Assembly (NCBI GenBank): GCA_011009095.1
Contig: VTPC01091220.1
Span: 1-64,000, forward strand
Reading direction: 5' to 3'
DNA from: Ignelater luminosus
Lineage: Eukaryota > Arthropoda > Insecta > Coleoptera > Elateridae
Length of the DNA: 64,000 nucleotides
In this document: one piece after another, positions 61,783 through 64,000 of the stretch
Position numbering within the stretch: position 1 is the stretch's first letter
Layout of the letters: the number at the start of each line of letters is the position of its first letter
Program-made: the position numbers and the translations under genes
Notes under the pieces: generated by a model
The model's input: the letters and a program-made list of their open reading frames with translations, nothing else
The model's database searches: none
Told to the model about the DNA's origin: nothing

Positions 61783-62066
61783 CTGTGACATGGTATTAAA
61801 TTTGACGTCAAAATTGACTAGAATTTCGTCATTGAAATCTGACATCGTTGCATACCACACATTTAACGTCAAAACTGCATTTAAAAATTTGACAAGAGAA
61901 TATTTAGAACATGTTTTAAAAATCGTGTTAATTCTGCGTGCAAAAAACATGTTCTAAATATTTCTTTGTCAAATTATTAAATGCAGTTTTGACGTTAAAT
62001 GTGCTGTTTGCATGACGAAATTCTAGTCAATTTTGACATCAAATTTAGCACCGTGTGAGACTGCCC
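61783..62066. mobile_element. palindromic MITE with arms of about 130 bp
   Basis: The left arm has AATTTGACGTCAAAATTGAC, TAGAATTTCGTCAT, ATTTAACGTCAAAACTGCAT and ATATTTAGAACATGTTTT. The right arm is the inverse of all of these in order, ending in the complement of GGGCAGTCTCACACGGTGC. The loop is about 25 bp. The left tip is joined directly to the preceding element. It lies about 250 bp upstream of the BTBD10 start codon. Confidence 0.85.
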
Positions 62067-62311
62067 TAAAGCCGGACCTGCTTGCAGTAAAAAATAATAA
62101 GATTCTCGTTTTAGATGTTGGTACCACTTAAATTGCAACACAAAAGGAATAAATAAATGCAAACTTCAGTACATTCGAGACTTGTTTTGACATTGACAGT
62201 TCCTAGACTATTTTTATACGATATCGTATGCACTGGATAGGTTCCAAAGACATTTACAGTTGTGCTGATTATCTATATGTAATTGTAAAGTGTTTACTGC
62301 CAAAAGTGGAA
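62067..62311 (+). promoter_or_regulatory. 5' region of the BTBD10-like gene
   Basis: Unique sequence between the MITE and the start codon, presumably containing the 5' UTR. An upstream in-frame ATG at 62228 would add 28 residues (MHWIGSK...), but the ATG at 62312 has the better context (GGAAATGGC) and gives the family-like start MAG. Confidence 0.4.
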
Positions 62312-63454
<1,143 letters not shown>

Positions 63455-63553
63455 TAGCTATATAAAAAAAAAACATTGGACTAATAGATACTAAAAGTCA
63501 CCTTCTATTGTTATTTAGTCTCTTAATTCAATATTTATAAAATGAATTTTATA

Positions 63554-63778
63554 CAGGGTGATTTAAAAGGTGTGGTTGAATTTGAAATAAAAAGAAATCT
63601 GTTGGAATGCTTTCAGTAAGCAATTCACACCAAATCAGTATTCAAATTCAATTTGACTTTTCAAAATGACAATTATATCTGCAGAGAACGTTGCCAAATG
63701 GTATGAGTCATTGTCTGCCTTGACTTTGTTTTTTTTTTGATTGTATGGAACTGTAGACATAAACAAAGAACTTTATTA
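63554..63778. other. lone CAGGGTG terminus in BTBD10 intron 4
   Basis: TA followed by CAGGGTGATTTAAAAGGTGT looks like the left end of another CAGGGTG-type element. No right end is visible before the next element at 63781. Confidence 0.35.
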
Positions 63779-63780
63779 TA

Positions 63781-64000
63781 CAGTGTGTCCACATTTCAAT
63801 GCTCACTATTGGGATCTCGGAAATTGTAAGAGATACGAAGTCGGTTAAATTAGAAAAGTTTTGGCTATTTTGGAGATCAGTTTACTTATGCTTTTGTTTT
63901 TTCAAAAAAGTTCATGGCTTACTAGATATTTGTTAAAAACGAAATTATCTTATTTTTTTTTAAATAAAAAACATTTCCCACTTAGTGTGCCACGACTTTA
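63781..64000. mobile_element. left arm of a CAGTGTGTCC-family element, cut by window edge
   Basis: After TA (63779-63780) the sequence reads CAGTGTGTCCACATTTCAAT, then GGGATCTCGGAAATTGTAAG and the same arm as at 48214 (TTTTGGCTATTTTGGAGATC, AAAAAAGTTCATGGCTTACT). The two copies are nearly identical over the shared part. It lies in BTBD10 intron 4. Confidence 0.85.

Overview
The window is 64 kb of AT-rich, intron-containing animal DNA, and everything recognisable in it points to an insect. The genes are single-copy eukaryotic housekeeping genes with GT-AG introns. The space between and inside them is full of arthropod-type transposons: mariner-like, DD41D rosa-like, RTE and Jockey-like LINEs, PIF/Harbinger-type MITEs and long-TIR foldback elements. 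The species cannot be named from the sequence. There are two assembly gaps, 100 N at 35732-35831 and 10 N at 59784-59793.

Genes from left to right: (1) EDEM3-like ER mannosidase, minus strand, five exons in 1-7124, running off the left edge; (2) POLR3K (RNA polymerase III small subunit), plus, 9164-9493, intronless; (3) TAF9, minus, 9711-10427, intronless and tail-to-tail with POLR3K; (4) ABHD13 serine hydrolase, plus, four exons in 10959-12184, head-to-head with TAF9 across 531 bp; (5) carnitine O-palmitoyltransferase 1 (CPT1, Drosophila withered), minus, eleven coding exons per transcript in 18728-32867; (6) BTBD10/KCTD20-like BTB protein, plus, first four coding exons in 62312-63449, running off the right edge. 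All six reading frames are intact as far as they can be followed.

The most interesting host feature is in CPT1. A 26-nt microexon carries the catalytic histidine. Two alternative exons follow it (20606-20674 and 20366-20428), each with its own splice sites and the same phase. Each joins cleanly to both neighbours, and skipping both creates a TGA stop exactly at the junction.

The rest is mostly mobile DNA. A 1305-bp Tc1/mariner-type element (55601-56905) has perfect 31-bp TIRs, a TA duplication and an uninterrupted 361-aa DD41D transposase; it is the only element here that looks capable of activity. A decayed relative of the same broad type (41299-43606) keeps its TIRs but has a broken transposase. 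Several non-autonomous TA-flanked elements with long arms (35368-36252, 46508-47358, 48214-49032, 63781 onward) occur, and four loci share a subterminal GTAAGAGATAC block. Two of them sit inside LINE fragments. A second group has arms built of about 21-nt repeats (55110-55392 and 58098-59746). From 59.8 to 62.1 kb a GC-rich insert, a 1-kb TIR element and a palindromic MITE lie end to end just upstream of BTBD10. No tRNA, rRNA or CRISPR array was seen.
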